DNA of 53,572 bases, from positions 1-53,572 of the forward strand of contig CAIVLG010000210.1 of assembly GCA_903906695.1 (NCBI GenBank). Direction: 5' to 3'. Positions 53,342-53,572 of the stretch are shown here, one piece after another; position 1 is the stretch's first letter; every line of letters begins with the position of its first letter. A program made the position numbers and the translations under genes. Below the pieces are notes generated by a model that saw nothing but the letters and a program-made list of their open reading frames with translations, searched no databases and was not told the DNA's origin. This DNA is from an uncultured beta proteobacterium. GTDB taxonomy: Bacteria > Pseudomonadota > Gammaproteobacteria > Burkholderiales > Burkholderiaceae_C.

Positions 53342-53572
53342 TGGATATGCCTTCAATAGTTGATTGACCTGTCCGGCCAAATTGTGGCACTGCCGACGAA
53401 TTCAAGTGCGACTTGGCAACCAAGCCCTGAGTTGCAGACGAAATGATGGACGGGAAGGGAATCTAAAAAGGTCCTGCAACCCGCATGGATGCTAGCTTTC
53501 AAGCAATAATGTTTGGAAAGTACCGCCAAAAGTACCGCCAAAATGAAATGCTTCCCCCTGTGTTGCCAAAAA
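53342..53572. other. Unassigned end of the window with a tandem 12-bp repeat
   Basis: No convincing gene is seen in these 231 bp. Two perfect tandem copies of AGTACCGCCAAA lie at 53519-53530 and 53531-53542, close to the window end. Such repeats can be binding arms for a recombinase or regulator, but there is no gene in the window to support a role. Confidence 0.3.

Noticed and set aside
53353-53541. 62-codon minus-strand frame at the window end
   Set aside because: No ribosome-binding site, no domain, and it spans the tandem repeat.

Overview
The window is 53.6 kb of dense, GC-rich bacterial chromosome. It looks betaproteobacterial, most likely Burkholderiales or a close relative. The strongest evidence is the housekeeping block gpmA / rhodanese / grxC / secB / gpsA and the scpA-DUF3460 pair, an arrangement I associate with that class. 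I see no tRNA, rRNA, CRISPR array, intact insertion sequence or prophage. Gene starts were chosen by ribosome binding site and homology, so several CDS begin downstream of the longest possible start.

Layout. (1) 1-9866: the end of an M16 peptidase; a minus-strand group of pyrophosphate-dependent phosphofructokinase, short-chain dehydrogenase and thioesterase; an SRPBCC protein; an acyl-CoA synthetase followed by a FabH-like condensing enzyme; a GNAT protein; and a phenylpyruvate/indolepyruvate-type ThDP decarboxylase. (2) 9888-17845: a Met/Gly-rich secreted protein, a ParB-like nuclease-fold protein, an MgtC-like protein, a PaaI-type thioesterase, two divergent transporters (one with a His-rich tail), and the LemA/M48 protease pair. 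(3) 17882-24765: an accessory stretch with two more ThDP enzymes. One sits in a tight operon with a BASS transporter and a nucleotide-sugar-type epimerase. The other overlaps a small protein I cannot identify. An AbrB/MazF-like toxin-antitoxin pair lies between them, followed by the decayed remnant of a PIN-domain toxin. (4) 24765-31955: housekeeping genes (nuclease, ThiF/MoeB, S41 protease, gpmA, grxC, secB, gpsA, scpA). (5) 32096-39247: a six-gene hydrogenase-4/complex-I-like operon, hyfB-C-E-F-G-I. (6) 39260-53341: metG, three large exported enzymes (a PLC-like phosphodiesterase, a DPP-IV-like peptidase and a purple-acid-phosphatase-like enzyme with a CFI-type C-terminus), an RND efflux pair, and a TPR membrane protein.

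The most interesting system is the hyf-like operon. Its membrane subunits keep the acidic and lysine residues of proton-pumping antiporter-like proteins. The small subunit keeps four cysteines for a proximal [4Fe-4S] cluster. The large subunit, however, has lost all four [NiFe] cysteine ligands (Ser217, Ser220, Ser510, Gly513) and ends close to where the maturation protease would cut. There is no HyfH ferredoxin subunit, no formate dehydrogenase and no hyp gene in the window. This is an energy-converting-hydrogenase-related (Ehr-type) membrane complex with an unknown redox partner, not a hydrogenase.

Other points worth attention are the ThDP enzyme with an Asn-to-Asp change at a metal ligand, in an operon with a transporter; a short palindromic repeat family seen at three intergenic sites; the PIN-toxin remnant; and the exported three-enzyme cluster.
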